Of a stretch of 23,095 bases of DNA, positions 15,901 to 22,297 are shown piece by piece; position 1 is the first letter of the stretch; each line of letters begins with the position of its first letter. The stretch is from positions 1-23,095 of the forward strand of contig JAKSKC010000012.1 of assembly GCA_024401945.1 (NCBI GenBank), given 5' to 3'. The stretch is from Bacteroidales bacterium. Its GTDB lineage: Bacteria; Bacteroidota; Bacteroidia; Bacteroidales; UBA932. A model generated the notes under the pieces. It was not told the DNA's origin. It saw nothing but the letters and a program-made list of their open reading frames with translations, and did no database searches. The position numbers and the translations under genes were made by a program.

Positions 15901-16300
15901 TCTCATTGGAGAACTTTGAAGCCGCGTCGGAAATAACGATGGCGGCGTCAAGAAGCTCGGTGTCATCCTTGAGGTTTACATTGAGGGCGAAAGCCTCGGC
16001 AAGCTGGAGGGTGATGTCAGTCGTTGTGACATTGTGGTAACCCAGGCAGCTCATCTCGACGCTGTAAGGACCGCCGGAACGCATACCGTTGATGTAGTAG
16101 CGTCCTTCAGCGTTGGTAACAGCGTGATACTGTGTACCTGAAGGTGTGTGTGTGGCAACAACTACCGCACCCACGATAGGCTCACCGGCCGAATCGGCTA
16201 CACGGCCGGAAAGTGAGGATGTTGTCATCTGGGCGTAGCCGGAGACAACAAAAAATACTGCCGCGATGAACGACAATACGATTTTGAGTGATTTTTTCAT
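12995..16300 (-). CDS. Oar-like TonB-dependent outer-membrane receptor
   Basis: A 1101-residue outer-membrane protein. It has a Sec signal peptide (1-23, ending VVSGYA), a carboxypeptidase-regulatory-like beta-sandwich (about 29-110, SLSGRVADSAGEPIVGAVVV...NAEGRYYINGM), a plug domain (about 125-260 with TVDGANFNNNFGLSENLPGGGSPISID in pieces and VQVVIAPYDVRQSGFVGGGVNAIT) and a long beta barrel that ends in GIKYLFN. The plug wording matches the Oar family rather than the SusC family, and no SusD-like gene is present. Known Oar members include the Myxococcus protein needed for cell-cell adhesion and protease export; most substrates are unknown. The neighbouring gene is a BACON/OB lipoprotein, followed by nucleases, which suggests uptake of nucleic-acid fragments, by inference. 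A TAACTTTG box lies 38 bases upstream. Confidence 0.9.
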   Translation of the reverse strand: MKKSLKIVLSFIAAVFFVVSGYAQMTTSSLSGRVADSAGEPIVGAVVVATHTPSGTQYHAVTNAEGRYYINGMRSGGPYSVEMSCLGYHNVTTTDITLQLAEAFALNVNLKDDTELLDAAIVISDAASKFSNEKTGAATNVSRSEIEALPTISREITDVAKLSPFGGNGMSFGGADGRTANFTVDGANFNNNFGLSENLPGGGSPISIDAIEEVQVVIAPYDVRQSGFVGGGVNAITKSGTNTFKGTAYVYHRNENMRGNAVDGTEIAGARDKDRTTTYGFTLGGPIVKNKLFFFANFEYSKIPGVVNRWRASTDGVDNADKYISRTTEADMQRVSDFLRTNYGYETGSYTNFPADESNMKILARLDWNITNNHHLAVRYNNTLNRGWFSANASSSNCGQRTTDARFSKYSMAFANSLYSQDNKVNTFSFDLNSRFGDNISNQLLVTYSKLDDVRGSTSTPFPFIDILDGGMEETGSLHPYMSAGYELFTWNNGVHNTAITAKDDVTYFAGSHKITAGFSYDYQMADNAYMRNGTGYYRYNSLDDFLNGAAPETVAVTYGYDGELNPAARVRYHKLALYGQDEWNATDNFKPTYALSVATTLLTTTHTMTNKEIYDLDYNGTHIDTGKWPNTGVQLSPRVGFVWDVLGDKSLKFRGGTGLFTGRLPLVFFTNMPTNSGMVQNVAAATTYYSGSEINVKKSDLDILSQFAGRMITNVDDLVSKLNSIDPKRFPKSISPEDGVAPSSFACVDPNFKMPRIWKTSIAVDYAFPTSFPMSISGEVIFKKSINAVCIKDLNMKSPEGFARLNGADNRHIYPSDYTLGNPSAYFLTNTNQGYGCDASIEFRIAPIEGLNIHAAYAHVMSKELSGMPGSDATSAFTYIPTVEGPNNAALHNSSYVTPDRAYVDLTYNDKANNHFSLFYETWRGGYNYSYMYVNDLNNDNYNYDAIYIPKDETEIKFVSPDDASRFWSYVSNDPYLSKHKGQYAEAYSVYSPWVHRVDLRFAHDFVITSGKNTKTRNVLQLNFDIKNLLNLFNNSWGVSKQMNPSLNSGRILKVEEIGADGVPVFSTPEAVNGSTQTWTTNKSIGQCWYAQIGIKYLFN

Positions 16301-16337
16301 AAATGAAAACGTTTGAATAGTTTTTATTTTCGTGGTG

Positions 16338-16345
16338 CAAAGTTA
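16338..16345 (-). promoter_or_regulatory. Bacteroidota -7 box for the Oar-like receptor gene
   Basis: TAACTTTG on the minus strand fits TAnnTTTG and is 37 bases upstream of the ATG at 16300, predicting a leader of about 32 bases. No clear -33 element is seen. It is divergent to the metK promoter. Confidence 0.5.
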
Positions 16346-16371
16346 CATAAAGGGCATCGTTTTTTGATGAG

Positions 16372-16397
16372 AATTATCAACAAATTATCAACAAATT
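16372..16397 (+). repeat. Tandem 11-bp repeat upstream of metK, DnaA-box-like
   Basis: AATTATCAACA occurs twice in perfect tandem (16372-16382, 16383-16393), followed by a further AATT. Each unit holds TTATCAACA, one mismatch from the DnaA-box consensus TTATNCACA. The period is about one helical turn, and the block ends two bases before the metK -7 box, so it covers the spacer and -33 region of that promoter. An operator role is possible but unproven. Confidence 0.55.
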
Positions 16398-16399
16398 TC

Positions 16400-16407
16400 T
16401 ATCTTTG
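16400..16407 (+). promoter_or_regulatory. Bacteroidota -7 box for metK operon
   Basis: TATCTTTG fits TAnnTTTG; the start of transcription is expected near 16413, giving a 5' leader of about 55 bases before the ATG at 16469. The usual -33 TTTG is not seen; an 11-bp tandem repeat is there instead. Confidence 0.65.
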
Positions 16408-16421
16408 CAGCGCTTTAACAT

Positions 16422-16453
16422 ACGAGGAAAGATTTGTTTGCTTGCAACCTCGT
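16422..16453 (+). promoter_or_regulatory. Hairpin in the metK leader
   Basis: ACGAGG (16422-16427) can pair perfectly with CCTCGT (16448-16453) across a 20-base loop, placing a 6-bp stem just before the A-rich translation start region. It does not have the conserved core or length of a known SAM riboswitch class that I can recognise. Regulatory function is only a possibility. Confidence 0.3.
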
Positions 16454-16468
16454 CAAAAAATGCTAAAA

Positions 16469-17713
16469 ATGAATCACTTGTTCACATCGGAGTCAGTCTC
16501 CGAAGGTCATCCCGACAAAGTCGCTGACCAGATTTCAGATGCAATTCTCGATGAATTTCTCCGCCAGGACCCCGAGGCCAAGGTAGCCTGCGAGACGTTC
16601 TGCACGTCCGGGCTCGTAATAATAGGAGGGGAAGTCTCATCGGAGCATGCCTATGTCGATATCGACAAGATAGCAAGGAAAGTTATCCGCAGGATAGGTT
16701 ACACGAAGGCCGAATACGGTTTCGACGCCGATTCCTGCGGGATCATCAGCACGCTGCACGAGCAGAGCGCGGACATCAACCGCGGAGTGGTGCGCGAGGA
16801 CGAGATGTCCCAGGGCGCCGGAGACCAGGGAATGATGTTCGGCTATGCCTGCACTGACACCGAGGACTATATGCCTTTCGCCCTCTATCTCAGCCACAGG
16901 ATCCTGCGGGTGCTTGCGGACATCCGCCGCGAGGCGGACAGCCCGATGCCTTACCTCAGGCCTGACGCGAAGGCGCAGTTCACCATCGAGTTCTCCGCGA
17001 AGCACAAGCCGCTCAGGGTGCACACCATAGTTCTCAGCACCCAGCACGACGAGTTCGACAGCGACGAAAGGATGCACGCGAGGATAGAGAAGGATGTACG
17101 CGGGATAGTGATCCCGAGGCTGATAGCCGGACTGCCCGAACGGACGGCGGCGCTGTTTGACGACAATTTCATCCTGCACGTCAATCCTACCGGCAAATGC
17201 GTCATCGGCGGACCTGCCGGGGACACCGGCCTCACCGGACGCCAGATAATCGCGGACACCTACGGAGGAAGCGCGGCCCACGGCGGCGGCGCCTTCTCGG
17301 GCAAGGACTCGTCCAAAGTCGACAGGAGCGCGGCGTACGCTGCACGCTACATAGCCAAGAACCTTGTGGCTGCAGGCGTGTGCGAGGAATGCATGGTGCA
17401 GCTGGCCTACGCCATCGGAGTGGCGGAGCCTGTCAGCATATTCGTTGACAGCTACGGCACGGGAATATGCCCCGACGCCGGGATTGCAGCCGGAATCCCG
17501 GAATTCATCGACCTCAGGCCCGCGGCCATAATCTCAAGGTTCGGGCTCAAGAATCCGATCTTCGAACCGACGGCGGCCTACGGACCTCTGGGGCGCAAGC
17601 CTTATGCCAAGGACGGCATGGAGTCTTTCACATGGGGGAACCTTGTCGCAGCGGAGAAGCGCCGCAGCGTCTTCAACCTGTCGATGGGGCCGAGGCCAGG
17701 AGCAACATACTGA
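16469..17713 (+). CDS. metK: S-adenosylmethionine synthase
   Basis: Makes S-adenosylmethionine from methionine and ATP in the cytoplasm. From the ATG at 16469 (414 residues) it begins [17 protein letters not shown], the standard N-terminus with the ATP-binding GHPDK motif. [12 protein letters not shown] is the methionine/active-site signature, and [16 protein letters not shown] is the phosphate-loop signature. An ATG three codons earlier (16460) is possible. Starts further upstream are excluded because they precede the -7 box at 16400-16407. SAM made here is the methyl donor of TrmB, whose gene converges from the other side. It is followed directly by smpB, with the stop TGA (17711-17713) overlapping a CTG as CTGA. 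Identity is firm. Confidence 0.97.
   Translation: MNHLFTSESVSEGHPDKVADQISDAILDEFLRQDPEAKVACETFCTSGLVIIGGEVSSEHAYVDIDKIARKVIRRIGYTKAEYGFDADSCGIISTLHEQSADINRGVVREDEMSQGAGDQGMMFGYACTDTEDYMPFALYLSHRILRVLADIRREADSPMPYLRPDAKAQFTIEFSAKHKPLRVHTIVLSTQHDEFDSDERMHARIEKDVRGIVIPRLIAGLPERTAALFDDNFILHVNPTGKCVIGGPAGDTGLTGRQIIADTYGGSAAHGGGAFSGKDSSKVDRSAAYAARYIAKNLVAAGVCEECMVQLAYAIGVAEPVSIFVDSYGTGICPDAGIAAGIPEFIDLRPAAIISRFGLKNPIFEPTAAYGPLGRKPYAKDGMESFTWGNLVAAEKRRSVFNLSMGPRPGATY
17698..17702 (+). promoter_or_regulatory. Shine-Dalgarno-like AGGAG that points to a CTG start of smpB
   Basis: AGGAG in the last codons of metK lies seven bases before CTG at 17710, the ideal spacing. Such strong SD sequences are not generally needed in Bacteroidota, so its presence here supports initiation at the CTG rather than at a far upstream ATG. 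Confidence 0.55.
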
Positions 17714-18135
17714 TAAACAACAAGAGGGCTACCTTCGACTACACCTTCCTCGAGACCTACACCGCGGGGATAGTGCTGGTCGGGACCGAGATCAAGTCCG
17801 TAAGGGCGGGGAAAGTATCCCTGCAGGATGCCTTCTGCTATTTCGTCGGCAACGAGCTCTTCGTCAAGGGGATGAACATAGCTTCATATTTCTGGGGGTC
17901 CTGGGGGGCCCACGAACCGGCCAGGGACCGAAAGCTCCTGCTTAACGCAAAGGAACTGAGACATCTGCACCAGGCGGTACAGAACAAGGGCGTCACCATC
18001 GTCGTATCCAGGATGTTCATCTCGGAGAACGGCTACGCGAAGGTGGTCATCGCACTCGCGAAAGGAAAGAAGGAGTTCGACAAGAGGGAAGCCATCAAGA
18101 AAAAGGACATCGCGAGGGAACTCGAAAGGGAGTAG
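17710..18135 (+). CDS. smpB: SsrA-binding protein SmpB, apparent CTG start
   Basis: Binds tmRNA and delivers it to stalled ribosomes for trans-translation. The reading frame shows the SmpB fold from [34 protein letters not shown] onward in pieces, with GMNIASYF, the [10 protein letters not shown] motif, and the basic C-terminal tail ([22 protein letters not shown]) that reaches into the decoding site. No ATG, GTG or TTG lies in frame near the conserved N-terminus. The only nearby candidate is CTG (17710), overlapping the metK TGA and preceded by AGGAG at good spacing, giving 141 residues. The next in-frame ATG (17632) would add 26 residues read out of frame from metK, with no SmpB similarity. 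The miaA start is three bases after the stop. The protein identity is firm; the start is uncertain. Confidence 0.9.
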   Translation: MINNKRATFDYTFLETYTAGIVLVGTEIKSVRAGKVSLQDAFCYFVGNELFVKGMNIASYFWGSWGAHEPARDRKLLLNAKELRHLHQAVQNKGVTIVVSRMFISENGYAKVVIALAKGKKEFDKREAIKKKDIARELERE

Positions 18136-18138
18136 CTT

Positions 18139-19026
18139 ATGGCAGGCTGTAAGAAATGCGCTGCGGCCCCGCTGCCGGAATGCGAATCCATTGACATAGC
18201 GGCCTTAAGGGAATCCTGTCACAACGGAGGATGCGACCTTGTCGTCATACTCGGACCGACGGCCTCGGGGAAGACGGCCTATGCGGTCAGTCTGGCAAAG
18301 GCCCTGGGTGACTGCGAGATAATCTCGGCGGACTCCAGACAGGTCTACAGGAGGATGGACATAGGGACCGGGAAGGACCTGGACGAATACGGGGACATCC
18401 CCTATCACCTGATAGACATAGCGGAACCTGGGGACCACTACAACGTGTTCGAGTTCCAGAAGGATTTCAGGGATGCCTACGCCGGCATAACCGGGCGCGG
18501 CAGGACGGCCATACTCTGCGGAGGTACCGGGCTGTACATCAACGCAGTGACTGCAGCATACGATTTCAGGAGCAGCAAACCGCTCAGCGAAGAGGGACCG
18601 TCGAATCTGTCAAGACCGGAGGGTCTGCCAGGGAAACCGTTCTTCATCGGAACGCTGGTCAGCAGGGAGGAGCGCAATGCAAAAATAGACGCACGGCTCG
18701 ATGCACGTCTCAGGGAAGGGATGGTCGAGGAGATAAAGGGGCTTCTCGACGAGGGGGTCAGGGCTGAGAGGCTGATCGAGTACGGTCTTGAATACAAATA
18801 CGTTACACTCTACCTGCTGGGAGAATTGAGCTACAGCCAGATGAGGGAGAGGCTGGCAACCGCCATCCATCAGTTCGCAAAGAGGCAGATGACCTGGTTC
18901 CGCGGGATGCAGAGGGCCGGGACGGTGATTCACTGGACTGTCAGTCAGCCTGTCCGAAGAAGTGACGGGGCTCTTCCAGAGACCTCCAGTGAAGGGAATC
19001 GAAATCCTCAGGGTCCGAAGGCCTGA
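18139..19026 (+). CDS. miaA: tRNA dimethylallyltransferase, atypical internal deletion
   Basis: Adds dimethylallyl to A37 of tRNAs reading UNN codons. The 295-residue protein has the P-loop GPTASGKT (39-46), the SADSRQVYRRMDIGTGK motif (63-79), YHLIDI (89-94), LCGGTGLYI (126-134) and the C-terminal QFAKRQMTWFR (245-255). Three features are odd. It has an N-terminal extension of about 33 residues with five cysteines (4, 7, 15, 27, 32). The middle is short: only about 40 residues separate GLYINAV from the SREERNAKIDARL helix, where usual Bacteroidota MiaA has about 80, and the typical DRKRVIRA-like segment is missing. The C-terminal 28 residues or so are read antisense to the trmB end. No alternative start lies between 18139 and the P-loop. 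The family is certain; activity of this short form is uncertain. Confidence 0.9.
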   Translation: MAGCKKCAAAPLPECESIDIAALRESCHNGGCDLVVILGPTASGKTAYAVSLAKALGDCEIISADSRQVYRRMDIGTGKDLDEYGDIPYHLIDIAEPGDHYNVFEFQKDFRDAYAGITGRGRTAILCGGTGLYINAVTAAYDFRSSKPLSEEGPSNLSRPEGLPGKPFFIGTLVSREERNAKIDARLDARLREGMVEEIKGLLDEGVRAERLIEYGLEYKYVTLYLLGELSYSQMRERLATAIHQFAKRQMTWFRGMQRAGTVIHWTVSQPVRRSDGALPETSSEGNRNPQGPKA

Positions 19027-19732
19027 TGACCGGACCGTCTGAATCTATCCTGAAAGCCATATAGGTAATCTTGAATCCCTGCTTCAGGGACATTTTCTCG
19101 TAGAAGGTCCTGACCTCCCTGACGGCAGGCTCCAGCCCGTCATCCGCAGGACCGCCGTAAAGGTCGTCGGTGCAGGAAAGGACCTCGAAACCGTTGACGG
19201 CGCAGACAGCCTTGGTGTATTCGTGGAGAAAACGTGAATCCGTCTTCAGGCGGACTGTCCCGCCGGGCTTGAGGAATTTCCTGTATCTTTCGATAAAAAG
19301 AGGCGACGTGAGCCTTGAGTTCTCGCTTTTCATCTGCGGGTCGGAGAAGGTGAGCCAGATCTCATCCACCTCCCCGGGAGCGAAGAAGGCCGTTATGAAC
19401 TCTATCCTGGTGCGCAGGAAGGCGACATTGGCCAGGGAATTCTGCTCCGCATACTTGGCCCCCTTCCAGAGTCTGGCGCCCTTGATGTCAACGCCGATAT
19501 AGTTCTTCGAGGGGTCCCTCAAAGCCAGGTCTATGGTATATTCACCCTTGCCGCAGCCAAGTTCCAGCACTATCGGAGAACCGGAGCGGGAGAAGAAGGC
19601 ATTCCAGTTACCCTTGTTCGAATGATCCCTCAACGAGAAGTATCCGTCTGCCAGAAGTTCTTCCGAAGACGGCTGGATGAGACAGCGGAAAGTCTCATTC
19701 TCGGCGAATTTCCTTAGTTTGTCGTGTCCCAT
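18941..19732 (-). CDS. trmB: tRNA (guanine-N7)-methyltransferase
   Basis: SAM-dependent enzyme that makes m7G46 in tRNA. The 263-residue protein has the SAM-binding motif VLELGCGKGEYTIDLA (55-70), IGVDIKGARLWKGA (79-92), and WLTFSDPQMKSENSRLT (126-142), the Bacteroidota version of the TrmB catalytic FPDPWPK region, followed by FLKPGGTVRLKTD (153-165). Its start is one base after the gldH stop. It is the last gene of a five-gene minus-strand operon and converges on miaA with an 86-bp overlap of the 3' ends, including its own last 29 codons. No terminator is visible in the overlap, so read-through and antisense pairing with miaA mRNA are possible. Identity is firm. Confidence 0.95.
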   Translation of the reverse strand: MGHDKLRKFAENETFRCLIQPSSEELLADGYFSLRDHSNKGNWNAFFSRSGSPIVLELGCGKGEYTIDLALRDPSKNYIGVDIKGARLWKGAKYAEQNSLANVAFLRTRIEFITAFFAPGEVDEIWLTFSDPQMKSENSRLTSPLFIERYRKFLKPGGTVRLKTDSRFLHEYTKAVCAVNGFEVLSCTDDLYGGPADDGLEPAVREVRTFYEKMSLKQGFKITYMAFRIDSDGPVIRPSDPEDFDSLHWRSLEEPRHFFGQAD

Positions 19733-19733
19733 C

Positions 19734-20153
19734 TCAGTTGGAATCCCTTGTCAGGATGACCCCGATTCCCGGGAAGTTCCTTACATCTTCCGCAACTGAC
19801 AGGATTATGGTCCAGTTACCGTACTCCGACGGAGTGAAACCTGACCTGTAGCATTCCCTGTCACCCTTGCGGTTCCCTATTTTCATATACACCCGCTCCG
19901 CATACTCCTGACCTGACGGGGAGACCACCGTGATGTCAAGAGGGATGGAAGTCCTAGCCTTGACCCTCATCCTGGTGTAGAATGACAGGCTGTAAGTACT
20001 CAGGCTGTCATCCAGGACGAGAGGAAAGGAATAGCAGCCGTTCACCGTCTGGTCGGACCGCACGAAGGTCTCGACGGAATCAGGTCTTTCGCAGGAAAAT
20101 GCGAAGACGAGGGCCAGCGCCAGCGTGACGGCGGCATTGAAGCGGCTATTCAT
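19734..20153 (-). CDS. gldH: GldH-like lipoprotein
   Basis: A 139-residue lipoprotein like GldH, which in Flavobacterium belongs to the gliding/type IX secretion set and in non-gliding Bacteroidetes is present with unknown role. From the ATG at 20153 it has a signal sequence (MNSRFNAAVTLALALVFAFSC, in part) with lipobox AFSC (Cys21), followed by a beta-rich domain with SFPLVLDDSLSTYSLSFYTR and YGNWTIILSV, and ends near GIGVILTR, similar to the GldH ending GISDVGIKL. An upstream in-frame ATG (20219) gives a 22-residue N-terminal addition that would bury the signal, so 20153 is preferred. The start overlaps the ricT stop by 8 bp (ATGAATAG). The order holB-ricT-gldH is familiar in Bacteroidota, which supports the name. 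Confidence 0.8.
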   Translation of the reverse strand: MNSRFNAAVTLALALVFAFSCERPDSVETFVRSDQTVNGCYSFPLVLDDSLSTYSLSFYTRMRVKARTSIPLDITVVSPSGQEYAERVYMKIGNRKGDRECYRSGFTPSEYGNWTIILSVAEDVRNFPGIGVILTRDSN

Positions 20154-21303
20154 TGTTCTGCTTCTTTGAATTGCGGTTATGCTTCCTTCCCGAGCGGGAA
20201 CGTTTCTTCGGCCTGTCAAAACGGGAGATACTGTCGTCGCCCACAGCTGTGATGAATTCCGGAGAGACCTCCACCTCAGCTTCCTTGAGGGATTCCGGCT
20301 TGACTCCGTTGCGGTTCATCTTGATGATCTCGCGGACCTCGCAGGCCGGCAGAGGATACAGATTGGCATCCGAAGTCTTGTCGTACGAGAAATACATCGT
20401 CTCGGCGAGGATGTCGGTCTTCCTGAGGTACGCCAGACCATCCTCGAACTCGAGAGGTTCCGATACGCGGGGAATGCGTGTATGGGCATCCATATATGCG
20501 GCAACCTCATAATTGAGGCAGCACTTCAGCTTTCCGCACTGCCCTGCCAGTTTCTGAGGATTGAGTGAAAGGTCCTGGCACTTGGCGGAAGAGGTGGAGA
20601 TACTCTGGAAATTGGTTATATAGTTGGCGCAGCACAGTTCCCTTCCGCACACACCAAGGCCTCCGATAAGGCCCGCCTCCTGCCTGGCACCGATCTGCTT
20701 CATCTCTATCCTTATCCTGAATTCCTCCGCAAACACCTTGATGAGCTGGCGGAAATCAACCCTTCCGTCCGCGATGTAGTAGAAAATGGCCTTTGTGCCA
20801 TCCCCCTGGAACTCCACATCGCCTATCTTCATCTCCAGACCCATCTCGGCGGCTATCTTGCGCGCCTTGATCATAGTCTCGTGCTCCCTCGCCGTAGCCT
20901 CAAGCCACTTGTCTATGTCGTTCTGACGCGCCTTGCGGTAGATCTTCCTGAATTCCGTCGTTTCCGGGTCGATGCCCTTGCACTTCATCTGCCTTTCCAC
21001 AACCGGACCTTCGAGGGTCACTATCCCGAGGTCCTGACCGTTGGCAGCCTCGACCACCACCATATCGCCGACCTTGACGCTCTGCGCGGAATTGTTGACG
21101 AATATGGCCTTCCTGGTATTCTTGAACCTGACTTCGTAAAGGTTGGACCTGACTCCCTGCACGGCTCCCTTCAACCAGTTGTAATCCTTGAGTTTGCAGC
21201 AGCCTTCGCGGTAGGTGCACTCCGCAGCGCCGGTTTCCCCGTTCCTGACTATGGTGCAGCCCCGGAAGCAGTCGTATTTGATGGATTCTTTATTCTCTTC
21301 CAT
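20146..21303 (-). CDS. ricT: PSP1-domain protein, RicT/YaaT homologue
   Basis: In Bacillus RicT (YaaT) is part of an Fe-S containing RicA-RicF-RicT complex that assists RNase Y-dependent mRNA processing; in Bacteroidota the role is untested. The 385-residue protein has an N-terminal Cys-rich extension (Cys12, 16, 29, 35, 36), a beta domain ending GIVTLEGPVV, the PSP1 core with GARQEAGLIGGLGVCGRELCC in pieces and GQCGKLKCCLNYE, and a basic low-complexity tail (KKRSRSGRKHNRNSKKQNNE). The paired Cys motifs CGRELCC and CGKLKCC are the conserved metal-binding signature. It starts four bases after holB ends, the same holB-yaaT linkage seen in Firmicutes. Family assignment is firm; the complex partners are not in this window. 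Confidence 0.92.
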   Translation of the reverse strand: MEENKESIKYDCFRGCTIVRNGETGAAECTYREGCCKLKDYNWLKGAVQGVRSNLYEVRFKNTRKAIFVNNSAQSVKVGDMVVVEAANGQDLGIVTLEGPVVERQMKCKGIDPETTEFRKIYRKARQNDIDKWLEATAREHETMIKARKIAAEMGLEMKIGDVEFQGDGTKAIFYYIADGRVDFRQLIKVFAEEFRIRIEMKQIGARQEAGLIGGLGVCGRELCCANYITNFQSISTSSAKCQDLSLNPQKLAGQCGKLKCCLNYEVAAYMDAHTRIPRVSEPLEFEDGLAYLRKTDILAETMYFSYDKTSDANLYPLPACEVREIIKMNRNGVKPESLKEAEVEVSPEFITAVGDDSISRFDRPKKRSRSGRKHNRNSKKQNNE

Positions 21304-21307
21304 ATCT

Positions 21308-22297
21308 CTATATGGTTTTATACAGTCTGCAGGACAAGTCGCTGAACAGGATCTTCATATTGACGTTCCTGTCTATCAGCATTACGGCCCTGCCCAAACA
21401 TTCGAGGGCACAGCGGACAAAAGGCTTCCTGCAGGATCCGGCCCAGACCCTGACGGAGGGGTGGGTCTCACCTGCCAGGGAGTCCATCCCCTGCTGGAGA
21501 AGGAACACCTTCCTGAGCTGGCCTGCGGCAAATTTACAAAAAGCTTTCGCACTTTCACGCGAAGGGAGGGAGGACATTCTGTCGGCCGTCCCCAGCAGGG
21601 AAGGCAGGTCCTTCGCAATCAGGGCCCCCATCATCTCCTCGAGCAGCGAGAAATATTCGTCATTCCACACAGTCCCCGAGCCCGGATCCGGCTTCACCCT
21701 GATGTTCTGGCAACGGGATGAGATGGTCACGAGGACTTTTTCCGGAGCGTGGGTTATGAATACGAAAACCGTCATCTCCGGAGGTTCCTCGACCAGTTTC
21801 AGCAGGCTGTTCGCCGCCACCTGGTTCATTTTCTCCGGAAGATACACGACCACTGCCCTGTATCCGCCCTCCAGCGCACTGAGAGACAGGATTCTGATGA
21901 TTTCCGAGGCCTGCGCCACCGCTATCATCGAATTCTTGCCTTCGATTCCGAGGGCCCCGTCGAGGTCCTCTTCGGTGAAATCCGGATTGGAAAGGGCCAT
22001 TTCCCTGAACTCCTTCAGATAATTGTCGGAAGTCATTCCGGCATTCACCGGGAAGATATAATGGATGTCCGGTGATATCATCTTGGACACCTTGTTGCAG
22101 GAAGGACAGGCTCCGCAGGAATCCCCGTCCGCCCCGTTGCGGCAGAAAAGGTACTGCAGGAAAGCGGAGGCGAGCCTGAAAGCCCCTCCCCCGTTGTCTT
22201 CGTGAAGCATTATGGCGTGCGGGACCCTGCCTGAATCGACCATTCCGGCGAGGGCTCTGCGAACGTCATCGTTCCCCCTTGTCTGCGAAAATTTCAT
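21308..22297 (-). CDS. holB: DNA polymerase III delta-prime subunit
   Basis: Clamp-loader subunit of the replicative polymerase. The 329-residue protein has an AAA+ like N-terminal half with a zinc-binding cluster (Cys52, Cys61, Cys64, Cys67 in CGACPSC), the IRILSLSALEGGYRAVVVY and EKMNQVAANSLLKLVEEPP motifs, and ISSRCQNIRVKP (sensor-1 SRC region with the arginine finger). The P-loop position reads HEDNGGGAFRLA and has no lysine, as is usual for delta-prime subunits that do not bind ATP, so this is not a defect. Its ATG overlaps the stop of the prenyl synthase (ATGA, 22294-22297), and ricT follows after four bases. Identity is firm from motifs and neighbour order. Confidence 0.93.
   Translation of the reverse strand: MKFSQTRGNDDVRRALAGMVDSGRVPHAIMLHEDNGGGAFRLASAFLQYLFCRNGADGDSCGACPSCNKVSKMISPDIHYIFPVNAGMTSDNYLKEFREMALSNPDFTEEDLDGALGIEGKNSMIAVAQASEIIRILSLSALEGGYRAVVVYLPEKMNQVAANSLLKLVEEPPEMTVFVFITHAPEKVLVTISSRCQNIRVKPDPGSGTVWNDEYFSLLEEMMGALIAKDLPSLLGTADRMSSLPSRESAKAFCKFAAGQLRKVFLLQQGMDSLAGETHPSVRVWAGSCRKPFVRCALECLGRAVMLIDRNVNMKILFSDLSCRLYKTI

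Noticed and set aside
12995..16300. Oar-type protease secretion or a SusC/SusD polysaccharide locus
   Set aside because: The peptidase downstream has its own lipoprotein signal and is in a different transcript, and there is no SusD-like gene or glycoside hydrolase. The nucleic-acid idea fits the neighbours better but is also unproven.
16313..16468. A 52-residue N-terminal extension of MetK from an ATG at 16313
   Set aside because: It precedes the TATCTTTG box at 16400-16407, includes the tandem repeat, and MetK proteins normally start at the [21 protein letters not shown] position (16469).
16413..16468. SAM riboswitch before metK
   Set aside because: Only one 6-bp stem in about 55 bases; no conserved core of known classes can be seen.
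20154..20219. Longer GldH start at 20219
   Set aside because: It would put 22 polar residues before the signal peptide; the ATG at 20153 gives a proper lipoprotein signal and the usual short overlap with ricT.
22172..22207. Broken P-loop in HolB
   Set aside because: Loss of the P-loop lysine is normal for delta-prime subunits, so it is not a sign of a pseudogene.
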